Shown here in pieces: positions 54,167 through 64,000 of a DNA stretch of 64,000 nucleotides. The position numbers and the translations under genes were made by a program. Within the stretch, counting starts at the first letter, position 1. Each line of letters opens with the position of its first letter. The stretch covers positions 99,193-163,192 of the forward strand of contig KV918930.1 of the NCBI GenBank assembly GCA_002049455.2, in the 5' to 3' direction. This DNA comes from Porphyra umbilicalis (Eukaryota; Rhodophyta; Bangiophyceae; Bangiales; Bangiaceae). A model generated the notes under the pieces. That model saw only the letters and a list, made by a program, of their open reading frames with translations. It was not told the origin of the DNA and ran no database searches.

Positions 54167-54190
54167 TTTGGTGGAGCAGCAGGGGATACC
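54167..54190 (+). other. Candidate primer-binding site of element 2
   Basis: Same leading sequence as element 1 (TTTGGTGGAGCAGCAGGGGA), placed directly after the LTR. The tRNA was not identified. Confidence 0.5.
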
Positions 54191-54396
54191 CTCGCCTTCA
54201 TCGTGCCTCGCGGCACGGTGTCTTAGAGAACTTTCTCGCTGCCTCCTGGCATTGTGACGATGTCGATACGGTCGCTTGGCGCGCGGGTAGTTAGCCATCG
54301 ACTTGTGGGTGTGGTGCCGGGGGCATCACGGTTGAGATCTCCGACGTTGGCGCGCAGGGCGTAAGCCAAGTCGGAACACTTTGTTCAGGTCCCAGT

Positions 54397-56145
54397 ATGT
54401 CTACTGGTGGTACCGGCGGCACTCGGCGAGCCAGAGACGGCAAGTTGCCATCTGGCTACCGGCCGCCGGGCGGGGGACAAGGCACTCCTGCCGCCTCCGA
54501 CGCCCCAACGGGCGGTGCTTCAACTCCTCCCATCCCCGTGGATCAAGCCGCCTCTGGGCAGATGCAGGTGGTGGAGAGCCTGAAGGCGGCCGTTGAAGCA
54601 CTTCAGCGACGCCTAACGGCCCAAGAACAGACTAACGAGTCTCTGGCGCGAGCCAATGACAAGTTGGTCGACGACGACGAGGCCCGGCGCAAGGTCGACT
54701 CCTACGAGGAGGAACGCCGTGTGGCTAAGTCTCGCCGCCAGTCGGGCGACAAGACCAAGGATGTCAAGAAGACGAGCAAGGTGATTAAGGACAAGTCCGT
54801 CCGCAAGGACGCTCCGGCTAACGCCGCGCTTTCCTCATCTTCCGATGATTCCGCCTCTGGGTCAAGCCCGACGTCGTCAGACGACGACAACCCCAGCGCG
54901 ACGCACACGTCCTCTTCGGACGATAGCCACGGGCCCCCAGGCCCGCCGTCGCCCTCGAGTGGGACCTCGCCGAGCGACAGCTCGACCGAGTCGGACGCGG
55001 CCGCGCGCAAGCGCCCCGCGCCCCCCACCAAAAGGAAGGAGCGACTTGAAAAATCCTATAGGATCAAGGTGATCCGCCCGTCTAATAGCCGCATCAAGAC
55101 ACTCCTGGACTACAGGACGTACTTCCTGATCCTCCCTCAACTGACGTATCCGCCTAAAGAGGCACAGCGGTCGCACCGTCTTAACACACGTTTGGACGGA
55201 GCGTTCCATGTGCAACAGCCATTCACGGGAGCCCTGCCTTTAGGCATCTATACGTTCTTGGCGACCTTTCGCCTCGCGTGCGACGCAGCTGGGCTGACGC
55301 ACAGTCAAGCCCTTCCGCTGATGGTCTTTCGACTAGCCGGCAACGCCAAGATGGCCTTCTCCGGCGCGCTTAACAGCACCGTCGGACGTAAGCGTTATGC
55401 CATCCGTACATACGGAGATGCCGTCAACTAGCTTCTTTCGAAGTATGGGACGCACGCAACTATGGCTAACGCCTACCAAGACATCATTACAATGAAGAAA
55501 CAAGACAACGAGGCGCCCACGGCCTTTGGTCATCGCGTGGAAACGCAATGCGACCTCCTGAACGGTTTGTTCGACATCCAAGGCGTTGAGGACGTCTTCA
55601 TCACTGGTCTTTCGGACCTTGTGCAAGCGCACGTCCGGGTCCTGAACGACCAGTTCCCCGACCGAACCCTGTCCGAGACGGTTGCGACCGCCCAGATGTA
55701 CTGGGACGGTACTAACAAGTTGCGTTCGCAACTCAAGATGACCCGCCCAACGGCGATCAAAGTCGCTTACGCGACACAAGACCAGCGGACGACGACGGAA
55801 CGACCGTTTACTCCGGTTAAGACCCCGCCGCCCCCTCGGGCCGCCGTCCATCAAGCCAATCGGGCTGACATCTGTTACAACTGGAACAAGCCGGGGCACT
55901 TCGCGGCACAGTGTGCCGAGCCTTCCCGCCCCTGCGAGCGTCGGCAGCCGCCTATCGGCGTTCATGCCCTTGCCGACGGTAACGTCGAAGAAGACGAGAT
56001 CGAGCATCCGGCCGACGCCGTGGACGACTCGAAAAACGTCTAGGCCGGGTGCCCGACTTGGGGTTGCCCGGCGGAACGAGAAAGCGTATGGTGACAAGAC
56101 TCTTACGTCTTGCCCTTCGGCACTACGAGATCGCAGCCACGTTAG
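54397..56145 (+). pseudogene. Element 2 Gag with three premature stops
   Basis: Same frame and organisation as element 1 Gag (coiled coil, Ser/Asp linker, capsid-like part, CYNWNKPGHFAAQC). TAG at 55429-55431 and TAG at 56041-56043 each stand where element 1 has TGG (Trp). A TGA near 56092 stands where element 1 has TCA. The natural stop equivalent is TAG 56143-56145. There is no frameshift. Confidence 0.88.
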
Positions 56146-57566
56146 GCCCATGCCTGCGCGTAATGCCAAGTTGCCGCCCTGTCTTAGACACGGGCGCCGG
56201 GGTGAACATATTGCGAACTAGTGTTCTCCCTTCGAACTGGATGGCTTACGCCGAAGAGTTGACCACGCTTCCGCGCATCCGAGATGCAAACAACAATCGT
56301 CTCGTGACGAAGTATGCCATACATCTGTATGTAGACACCGAAGGTGTGCGTCTCTTTGACCGATTCCTCGTTTCCGATAACTTGTCAGTCCCGTGCAATC
56401 TTGGCACCGAGTTCATTGAACAAAACATCGAGGGCATCTTGCCACGCTTGCGCAAGATCGTCTGGCAAGAGCACGTGTGCTGCACGGAGAAACTACCTCG
56501 GCCAACGCCGATCTTAGCTTGTCTTAACGACAGCGCGTGGGACCGCCACTGGCAGGATAGACCCGCTCGGGTTCGAGCCTGCAAACAGGTGCGTGTCAAC
56601 GGACACAAGGAGCAGTGGATCATGGCCACGTGCGACACCCCTGGTATGGTTCCCATCACACCGAACATTCGGTTGTGCCGACAGAAGTCCGTGGCAGTCG
56701 CCCGCGGCATCGCCATCGTCAAACCGGACGAACCATTCTTGGTCAACTTATGCAACTTCGGCAAGGACCAAGTCATTGTTCGCAAGAACTCAACCTTGGG
56801 GTTTGCCGAAGCCTACCAAGGGCCGATGCTTTCCGCCGTCTTGGATGACAACACCCCAAGGGGTGGAACCGATAACTCATCGGACGACGCGAGTCGTGAC
56901 CCACTCGAGGACCTCGACCTCAGTGAGGCACCCGAGTACCTGCACAAGCAGATTCGTGACATGCTTAAGTCGCATTCGTCTATGTGGGATAGAACCCTTG
57001 GCGTCATCCGTGCTACGGAGCACGCCATCGTCACTTCTCCCGACGCTCTGCCCATACGGGCCCAACCCTACCGGACCGGGCTGTTCAAACGGCAGATCAT
57101 CTCTGATGAGATCAGCAAGATGTTGAAACTCAACGTCATCGCCCCTATCCATGGTGCTTGGGCGAGCCCCGTGGTAATTGTACAAAAGAAGGACGGCAAA
57201 GCCCGATTCTGTGTCGACTATCGTTGGTTGAACAACATCACCAAGAAGGATGCTTATCCCTTGCCTCGGATGGAGGACTGCCTCGACTCCTTGGGAGATG
57301 CCCAGGTGTTTTCGTTTCTCGACTGCATCGCGGGGTACTGGCAAGTACCCTTACGCAAGGACGACCAAGAGAAGACGGCGTTCACGACGCACTGTGGTAT
57401 ATACCACTGGTTATCCATGCCTTTCGGCTTGACGAACGCGCCCGCTACCTTTCAGCGCCCGTTGGATATTATTCTCTCGGGCTTGAAGTGGCAGATATGC
57501 CTTGTCTACCTAGACGATGTCATCATCTTCTCCGCAAACCGCGGAACAACACGTCAAAAATGTTGA
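56049..57566 (+). CDS. Element 2 protease and RT (pol, first part)
   Basis: 505 codons. The conserved part starts near MPSCRPVLDTGAG (from 56161), with upstream overlap into gag. DTG protease, FCVDYRWLNNITKKDAYPLPR, FLDCIAGYWQV (motif A Asp), FGLTNAPATFQR and YLDDVIIFS (motif C) are all present. It lies in the -1 frame relative to gag and ends 15 codons after YLDD, as in element 1. Confidence 0.88.
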   Translation: MPDLGLPGGTRKRMVTRLLRLALRHYEIAATLGPCLRVMPSCRPVLDTGAGVNILRTSVLPSNWMAYAEELTTLPRIRDANNNRLVTKYAIHLYVDTEGVRLFDRFLVSDNLSVPCNLGTEFIEQNIEGILPRLRKIVWQEHVCCTEKLPRPTPILACLNDSAWDRHWQDRPARVRACKQVRVNGHKEQWIMATCDTPGMVPITPNIRLCRQKSVAVARGIAIVKPDEPFLVNLCNFGKDQVIVRKNSTLGFAEAYQGPMLSAVLDDNTPRGGTDNSSDDASRDPLEDLDLSEAPEYLHKQIRDMLKSHSSMWDRTLGVIRATEHAIVTSPDALPIRAQPYRTGLFKRQIISDEISKMLKLNVIAPIHGAWASPVVIVQKKDGKARFCVDYRWLNNITKKDAYPLPRMEDCLDSLGDAQVFSFLDCIAGYWQVPLRKDDQEKTAFTTHCGIYHWLSMPFGLTNAPATFQRPLDIILSGLKWQICLVYLDDVIIFSANRGTTRQKC

Positions 57567-59799
57567 CACGGTTCTTCACCGTCTCCGAGAAGCCGGGGTT
57601 ACCCTCAACTTGGAAAAGTGCACGTGGTTCTCCGATGAGGTCGAGTACCTAGGACACATTGTCCGCCCCGGGCAACCGCACGTGCACAACAAGAACTTGG
57701 ATGCTCTGAAGCACGCCAAGTTCCCAACCACGAAGACCCAGCTGAAAAGCGTTTTGGGCATGTGCAACGTCTATCGACGGTTCGTCAAAGACTTTGCCAA
57801 ACGAGCAAAGCCCCTGAACGCCCTGACTAGGGCCGAGATCCCACCGGATTTACCACCACCGACGGACGTGGCTATCGCCGCCTTCGAGGACCTTCGCAAC
57901 GCACTGTTGTGCCAACCGGTACTTGCCTTGCCGAAAGCCAATCGGAAGCTCGTCGTTGATGTTGACGCATGCGCCGACCGAGTTGGTTGTACCCTCCTCC
58001 AGGAGGAGCCGAGCGAACTGCTTCATCCTGTCGGATATTGGAGCCGAGGACTCACTGCTGCAGAGAAAACCTACTCCACCACGGAGCGAGAATGCCTCGG
58101 CGTCGTGTGGGCTGTCCTCAAGTTGAGGCACTTTCTCGACGGATAACTGTTCCTCATCCGAACGGATCACAAAGCACTTAGCTGGATCAACAGCACGACC
58201 GACTCAAGCGGACGCTTGATGCGATGGCGACTTCCCCTCTCCGAATACACATTCGATATGGATTATAAACCAGGTGCATCGCACGACTTGCCCGACTTCC
58301 TGTCGCGCGCCTCTACGGTGGCGCCGCCAGAAGATATCAATGGTGATATACCTTGCCTGGCATTGGCCGAGACGGCCAACGGCTTAAGAACGGAGAGGTA
58401 CGCGGGTACCGACACACCAGAACCGGTGGAGTTCGACGATGTTGTCGAAGCACAACTAACAGACGACTTCTGCGTCGAGATGTCCACTCGCGTGGAGCGC
58501 GGAACGGCCAAGGCCTTCCTCCGCGATGAGCATCACGCTCTGTACCGCCGTGCGCCTTACGGAAATCAACTGGTTATTCCAAAGTCTCTACGCGAACGAG
58601 TGTTGAACCTCGAGAACCACGCAACCGTGGCCTCCCAACCTGGTATGAACCGGGTGTATTACACAATGCGTAAGGCATACTACTGGCCTTCAATGGTGAC
58701 GGATATTCATTTGACCATCACCAAATGCACAACGTGTGCGCAAAGTCGCCTCGCCTTGCGGCGACACACCACGCCCTTGAACCTGGTCCAGACTACCAAG
58801 CCTCTCACGGAGCTGTCCGTTGACATCTTTGGGCTCGTCCCGGCCTCCAAGAAGGGCAACCGCTTCATCTTGGTTATCACCGACCGCTTCGCAAAGCTCA
58901 CCAAGTGCGTCGCCTTGCGGCGAATCACGGCCATGTCCGTGGCGCCAGCCATCATCGACGCGTGGGTGTCAGCCTACGGGCCACCGGACCGGATCCTATC
59001 GGACCAAGGGCCCCAGGTCATGTCGAACTTCTTCATCGCTGTGATGTAAATGCTTGGCATTGAAACGGTTCGCACCACAGCGTATCATCCCCAAACCAAT
59101 GGGCAAGTCGAACGGTACAACCGTACCATGGCTACTCAGCTGCGACATTACGTCGCCGACGACCCATCACGATGGGATGAGCTACTCCCGGTAATCACCA
59201 TGGCGTAAAATAGCCAACCACATCGGTCGACGGGCATCGCCCCATTTGAGCTCGTTATTTCAAGGCGGATCCCCAACCTCACGGTACGCAACTTGCCCCC
59301 GGGCACTCCGCTGACCAATAAGGGAACCCTCAAGGACGGGTCACCCCTAGCTCGCAAACGCGAGTTCATGGCCCGCCTGCGCAAGCAGACCCCCATCGTA
59401 GTCGAGGCCTTGCGTAAGACGCAACAACGTTACAAACGTAACTTCGATTATCGGGTCGCAACCCGCAATGCGGACGTCAAGATCGGCGACTACGTATATA
59501 CGACCAACCACGATCGGCAAAACAAGCTGCAAAGCAAAGCCATTGGACCCTTCGTGGTCATTGACGCAGACGCGGACGCCTCCAAGTTTGTCATTAACAT
59601 TGACGGCGAGGAGAAACGCGTCAGCAGTGACCATGTCACCCCAGCTCCTCGTCGAACGACGACGGACACGGTTCCACACCCCCTGCTAGATGGTATATAC
59701 CAACGCAAGTCGCCCGAGGCAACTGCCGATGAGTATGTGATCGACAAACTCCTAGGCTTACACCAGACGGGTGACAGCTATAGCGCTAAGGTGCGCTGA
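57517..59799 (+). pseudogene. Element 2 RT thumb, RNase H, integrase and start of chromodomain
   Basis: One frame with TAA 58144-58146 (RNase H) and TAA 59047-59049 (integrase), both shared with element 1. A private TAA near 59206 stands where element 1 has TAT. Contents: EQHVKNVDTVLHRLREAG, YLGHIVRP, DVDACADRVGCTLLQEE, RTDHKALSW, integrase zinc CTTCAQSR, LSVDIFG, ILSDQGPQV, YHPQTNGQVERYNRT, then DEYVIDKLLGLHQTGDSYSAKVR, the first part of a chromodomain. A TGA at 59797-59799 stands where element 1 has TGG. Confidence 0.86.
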
Positions 59800-60513
59800 T
59801 TCCACAACGGGTCGAAGGACGACATCTGGGAACCCCTGGAGAACCTCTCCCGCAACCTGGTGGTGCGTTTCCTTCGACAGAAGAAGAAGCATGTACCGGG
59901 GTACGAGTGGCAAACGCCAACGTGACGAAATCGCGGACAGGCCGGGCTCACAACCGTGGCCAACATCGTCATGGACTCCACGTGGTCACCCACTATCCAA
60001 CATGTCCATGTAACCGGTGACGGAGTCAGCCACGCCCACGTCTCGTGGACAGAGTCAAGTACAGCCGTCGCAATTAAGGAAGTAATTTCTGTCGCGTGGC
60101 TCAAGTCCACTCTGTCGTCCATGACGCGCAACTTTGCGTATGATCCCCAACTTGCCTTGCGGCATTTCCCTGGGCTGAACCGTGTGTACGGCCCGTACGC
60201 ATATATGTGTGTCCGAAATCCGCACAGGCGACACTGATCGGGAGCGATCCCCCTGTACCAGTGCTCCCCAACGAATTTCTGGTACCTCCGGTACAACACT
60301 TGGACTCAGTCCTTCGACGCTTGGTAACAACTACAGAGGAAGCAACCGTGGTAATACCACAATGGACCAACACCAGTTGGTACGCTACTGCCATACGCGC
60401 ATGTTTCGAGTACGAAGTGCTTTTATCAGCAGACGCAAGGGATACAAATCCCACAACATTGGCCATGATGGCCTGCCACTTCCTTCATCGCTATGACGAT
60501 AAACAGAAAAACT
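59800..60513 (+). pseudogene. Element 2 chromodomain end and C-terminal extension
   Basis: FHNGSKDDIWEPLENL...VVRFLRQKKK, then a CGA-to-TGA stop near 59923 (CGA in element 1), then the conserved extension (NIVMDSTWSPTIQHVHVTGDG, WLKSTLSSMTRNFAYDPQLA). A frameshift lies near 60205, and the remainder ends at 60513 (HRYDDKQKN). Confidence 0.78.
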
Positions 60514-60657
60514 GAGAAGTGGATACAAACATGTCAAACGACAAACAACAACAAGACGAAGAAATATCAACGCCCTAAAAAGGCGTAACACCTCGACATT
60601 GGCAACCCCACCCCCCCGCCGGGGTCAACCGAGCAAGTCACTCAACAGTGAACCTCG

Positions 60658-62616
60658 CTACCCCTCGTCGTCACGACGACGCGAGTCCCGGAGGGAATCG
60701 CGGCTCGCGCCAACACTAGCCGCCGACTCCTGCGAGACACTACGCGCACGCGTGTTGCGCGCCGAGTGCGGGGTCCCCGTCGACGGGCTCCCGCCCTCCT
60801 GGGTCCGACGACCAAGGATGCTCTGTGCGTTGAAACGCGCCGGCGTGGCCTCCTCCTCTGGCTGGATAGCCTCGAGGTGCTGAGCGAATCGCCCGTAGTT
60901 GGCTTCGCCGTCAACGGCGCGAGCCACGGCCTGTCCGATGATGGACAAAGCCGACTCGACACCCCGTCCGTCGGCGCGCTCCACAGCGGTCCGCAGGCCC
61001 GCGCTCTGCTCGACCCATGCGTAAGCCACCGCCGACAAGGCTGCCCCACGGGGCGCGCGAGCGCGTACATCGCGCGCGCGCGCCGACCCAAACAAGGCAA
61101 CCGCCGCGGTGAAAGACGCGCGGGTCGGTCAAGTGGCATCCACCGCCTGGGGCGGAGAGGGCGAGCGATCGCGCCGCGGCCAACGCGGGCGGTAGCGGCC
61201 CTCTCGGATGTCGCCAACGGCGTGAGCCCAGCTCCGACGACCACGACGCCACACCCCGGGATAGTTCGATGTGATTCGAGCCATCGAGAGTGGCGCGTTC
61301 GGGTCCAACGCCCAGTCGAAATCAACACAAGGGTGGCGAAGGCAAAAGCCGTTCTCCTTGGTCGGGTCGACCGTGACCCGCACCTGACGGGCTTCCCCGG
61401 AGTCGCGGTCGCGCCAGACAACGTCCTGAAGGACCTTCCGCCATGGAAACGCCGTCACGGCTTGACGCATCTTTCCGTACAAGACGCACTTGGCTTTGCC
61501 GTCGGGCGCGTCCTTCAACTTGGACGTATCCAACGCGTCAAAATGACGAAGCGTCTTAGCGTCCAAGTGGACGAAGAGATTGTCCTCCTGCAGTGTTTGA
61601 ACCCACGCAGCAACTAAGTTGCAGTAGTACTCGGAGTACACCTCCTGCCGGACTGAGCTGTAGGCGTTGCGCAACGCATTTGCCAGGTACGACACCACTA
61701 CAAGGGTCGCCACCCACAACCCCGTGAGGGGCTCCCAGTCCGGGATAGGCGGAAGCCAACGGCACACGTCGAACGCCCGTGGCGCACGGAGAAATCCAGC
61801 CGCCCACGCGGTGGGCATCAACTCGCGACCGCGAAAGAAGCGCGTGTCAGCGGCCCGACTATGGTCGGATGGGAACATTGGCAGCCGAAAGGGGTTCGGC
61901 AACCCGGTGACCCGCGGACTTCGATCGTCCTCTACGTTGTCGTTCTCCTCGGTTTTCACCAGCGCGAGCTGCTCGAGGTACGGTCCCAGACCGGAGTCGT
62001 GCCCGAACGAGACCGGAAGGTCCTCGGCAAGAGCCCATTTGAGGAAAACGGCCTTCGGCCAGTTGCGCAACAAGCGGCAAAACGAGTTGGCCGCCGCCTC
62101 GATCGTCTCTGTACCCTTCACAGGGAACAGAAGCGAATTGGCGTACACCAAGCAAGAGAACGGGTGCAAGGGCACTTGACAGCGAACGACCTCATTGCAA
62201 AACGACATCACCCCGTACACACGACGATGAGGGCCCTGGTTCCCCAAGTACGGGTCCCCAAGGATCTCGGCCACGCGGTCACCCGCGTGGTCCGGCAACC
62301 CGGCTTGCGCCATCACGTCAATGAAGTCGGGCAACACCTCGTTATGCGCGTAGACATGACGCGTGTGCGCACGAGCGCGATTGCGCACGCACATCTCGTA
62401 CAGACGGTTGTCGGTGACCTGCGAGACCCAATCAACCACCTCCACAGGTTCCGCGTGTACGTAGTATGAGCCGCGAGGCCAAAACTGGCGCCAGACCTCC
62501 GGGTCCGTGGAGCAATCCACTTCCGGATGGCCCCCCGCGGCGGCATGCGCCCCGTCGATGACCGCCCCGCCATCGGCAACGCCGACGTCAACCGCCATCG
62601 CGGCCGAATCCGCCAT
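60658..62616 (-). pseudogene. Element 2 antisense ORF, full length with one TGA
   Basis: From MADSAAMAVDVG to SRRRDDEG the frame is continuous for about 652 codons except for TGA at 61129-61131, where element 1 has TGG (Trp). It shows the natural C-terminus (QPEEEATPARFNAQSILGRR, then an Arg/Ser-rich tail). It is close to element 1 over most of its length. Function unknown; its conservation compared with the broken pol is notable. Confidence 0.85.
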
Positions 62617-62640
62617 AGCATTGGCCGTTCGGGGGTGTTT

Positions 62641-62860
62641 ACCCTGGCTGTCGCCGCCGGGCTTGCCGCTCTTGCCGTCGCCTCAGCGCTTGCCGCCCTT
62701 GCCGCCGTCGCCGCCGCGCTTGCCGCGCTTGCCGCGGTCGCCGCCGGGCTTGCCGCGCTTGCCGTCGCCGCAGCGCTTGCCGCCCTCGCCGCTGTCGCCG
62801 CCGGGCTTGCCGCGCTTGCCGCCGTGCGCGCCGCCCCCCCCACCCAGCGCAGACCCACAC
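62641..62860 (-). repeat. Gly/Lys-coding minisatellite upstream of the element 2 antisense ORF
   Basis: Shortened and rearranged version of the 20156-20490 repeat, with a TGA in the frame that is open in element 1. Confidence 0.75.
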
Positions 62861-63607
62861 TCACCGGGTCCACCACATCGCGGTGTGCCACCTCGCGGCG
62901 GCGCACCCCCACTCAACCTCGCCGTTGGGCCGCGACCTGTGCGTGAGCACGAAGTCACGGGATGGCCTCGTGCCGACACAACGCGGACCCGCACCCCGGC
63001 CTTCGCCCCGTCGCCAAGGGAGTCAGCACCTCGACGAGGGCAACGCCTGCCGGCACGACGACGACCACCCAGCCAGTGGTGCACCGCGCGCACGCCTCGG
63101 TGGTAACCGGCCTTGAGCTGTGAACCCCACCCCCACTATCGGTATCACGGGCCCGCGTCCCGGCTTTCGCCGTGTCGTCGGGGTAGTCAAAACCCCGACG
63201 AAGGAGGCGCCACTCGGCCCCGACGACGGTCGCCCAACACGTGCTGCACGACGCACCTGCGCATCAACGGCTCTTAACCCCGACGCTCGTCGCCCGTCAA
63301 CCGGCCGCCTGGCCCCCACGCCCACGCCGACGCCGACTCGCCTGCGCGGGCGCGCGTACGCGCGCGCCGGTCGGACCCGCAGCGTCAGCTGCCCGCCACT
63401 CAAGCCCACGCGTGCGTGGCCGGACGGTCGCGACCGACGACGGCGAACCGCCACCTCCCCCCAATCGGGACTGGGCGGCGCGCCCCCCAAGGCTCCCGCC
63501 GCCTGGGCGGTTGCGCCCGCGCGGGCCCGTAAGAGACCGCGATCGCCCAATCGGGTTTCACCATCCTCGGAGCTCACCGGGACGGTTCGAATCTCGCGTT
63601 GGAGATA

Positions 63608-64000
63608 TGTAGCATATCTCTTCTCCCAATGGGCAATTAGCCACGAGTAGCCCCCTTGACTGGCTGAATCCACGGATTTGTGTGACTCGGCTTGTGGAAA
63701 GCCCTTTGGGGGGTTACTTTCGCATTGTTTATTTTTTATTGTTTGTTTGCTTGCCTGTCTTATCTGTCTGCCGGCACTCATTACGATCGCTTGTTCGGAT
63801 GGTCGATCGACCAGTGCCGTTGTTTGTATTAAACCACCGTGGGTCCGGGGTCGCCGTCGTGGGCGCCACCCGGCTCCCCATCGGATGTCCTTCAACAAAA
63901 GATCTTTCTTCCTCGCCGCGACGGCGATAGAACTCGCTTTATTGCTTGGCTACGGTCGTTATCAGTACACTGGTAATTGAACTAACGTTATTAATACCAC
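63608..64000 (+). repeat. 3' LTR of element 2, cut by the window end
   Basis: TGTAGCATAT...ATACCAC; only the terminal A is missing. The preceding bases are GGAGATA, again a weak polypurine tract. Confidence 0.92.

Larger units (their letters stand above)
53775..64000 (+). mobile_element. Element 2: gypsy chromovirus copy, inverted relative to element 1
   Basis: 5' LTR 53775-54166, gag, pol, chromodomain and extension on the plus strand, antisense ORF on the minus strand (62616-60658), and 3' LTR from 63608 to the window end (lacking its last base). The left flank is CTTTT; the right target copy is outside the window. It shares the RT +1 shift and two TAA codons with element 1, and has additional private stops, mostly TGG to TAG/TGA. 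Confidence 0.92.

Overview
The window is GC-rich nuclear DNA of a eukaryote. The evidence is a spliced ER Hsp70 (BiP) gene with a GT-AG intron, an ER signal peptide and a C-terminal KEEL, surrounded by dense LTR retrotransposons. The high GC, intron-poor host gene and mix of Ty3/gypsy, Ty1/copia and CxC/KDZ-type transposase genes would fit a red macroalga of the Bangiales type. That placement is an impression of composition and content, not something the sequence proves.

Layout. Positions 1-9.7 kb hold a putative KDZ-type transposase gene (+, cut by the left edge) and a convergent large gene ending in a Ulp1/C48 SUMO-protease-like domain (-). Positions 12.6-14.9 kb hold BiP on the minus strand, two exons and a 281-bp intron; it is the only clear housekeeping gene. 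Positions 15.4-17.1 kb carry two near-identical 131-bp TA-target MITEs in opposite orientation. Positions 16.6-31.5 kb are a nest. An older, right-truncated Ty3/gypsy element (element 0) is split inside its antisense ORF by a complete element of the same family (element 1, 18976-29354), which has a perfect 5-bp target duplication, AGGAG. Positions 31.5-32.9 kb are long GC-rich tandem repeats. Positions 33.9-38.0 kb are a 5'-truncated Ty1/copia element (copia 1) whose LTR contains a tRNA-like segment. Positions 39.4-42.4 kb are an unidentified ~1000-codon gene interrupted by ten in-frame stops and no frameshift. Positions 44.1-51.7 kb are a second, unrelated copia element (copia 2) with 446-bp LTRs, itself invaded by nested solo LTRs of the copia 1 family. 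Positions 53.8-64.0 kb are a third copy of the gypsy family (element 2), inverted relative to element 1 and ending at the window edge.

The most unusual system is the gypsy family. Its sense strand carries gag, protease, RT, RNase H, integrase and a chromodomain (so it is a chromovirus), followed by a conserved ~200-residue extension. Between that and the 3' LTR lies a long ORF on the opposite strand (about 580-650 residues, N-terminal MADxAAMAVD) that all three copies retain and that I cannot assign to any family. Elements 1 and 2 share the same +1 frameshift after the RT YLDD motif and the same TAA codons in RNase H and integrase. Yet element 1 clearly transposed, which implies either mobilisation in trans or recoding. 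Across the window, decayed ORFs lose function mainly by in-frame stops, often at expected Trp, Gln or Arg codons, rather than by indels.
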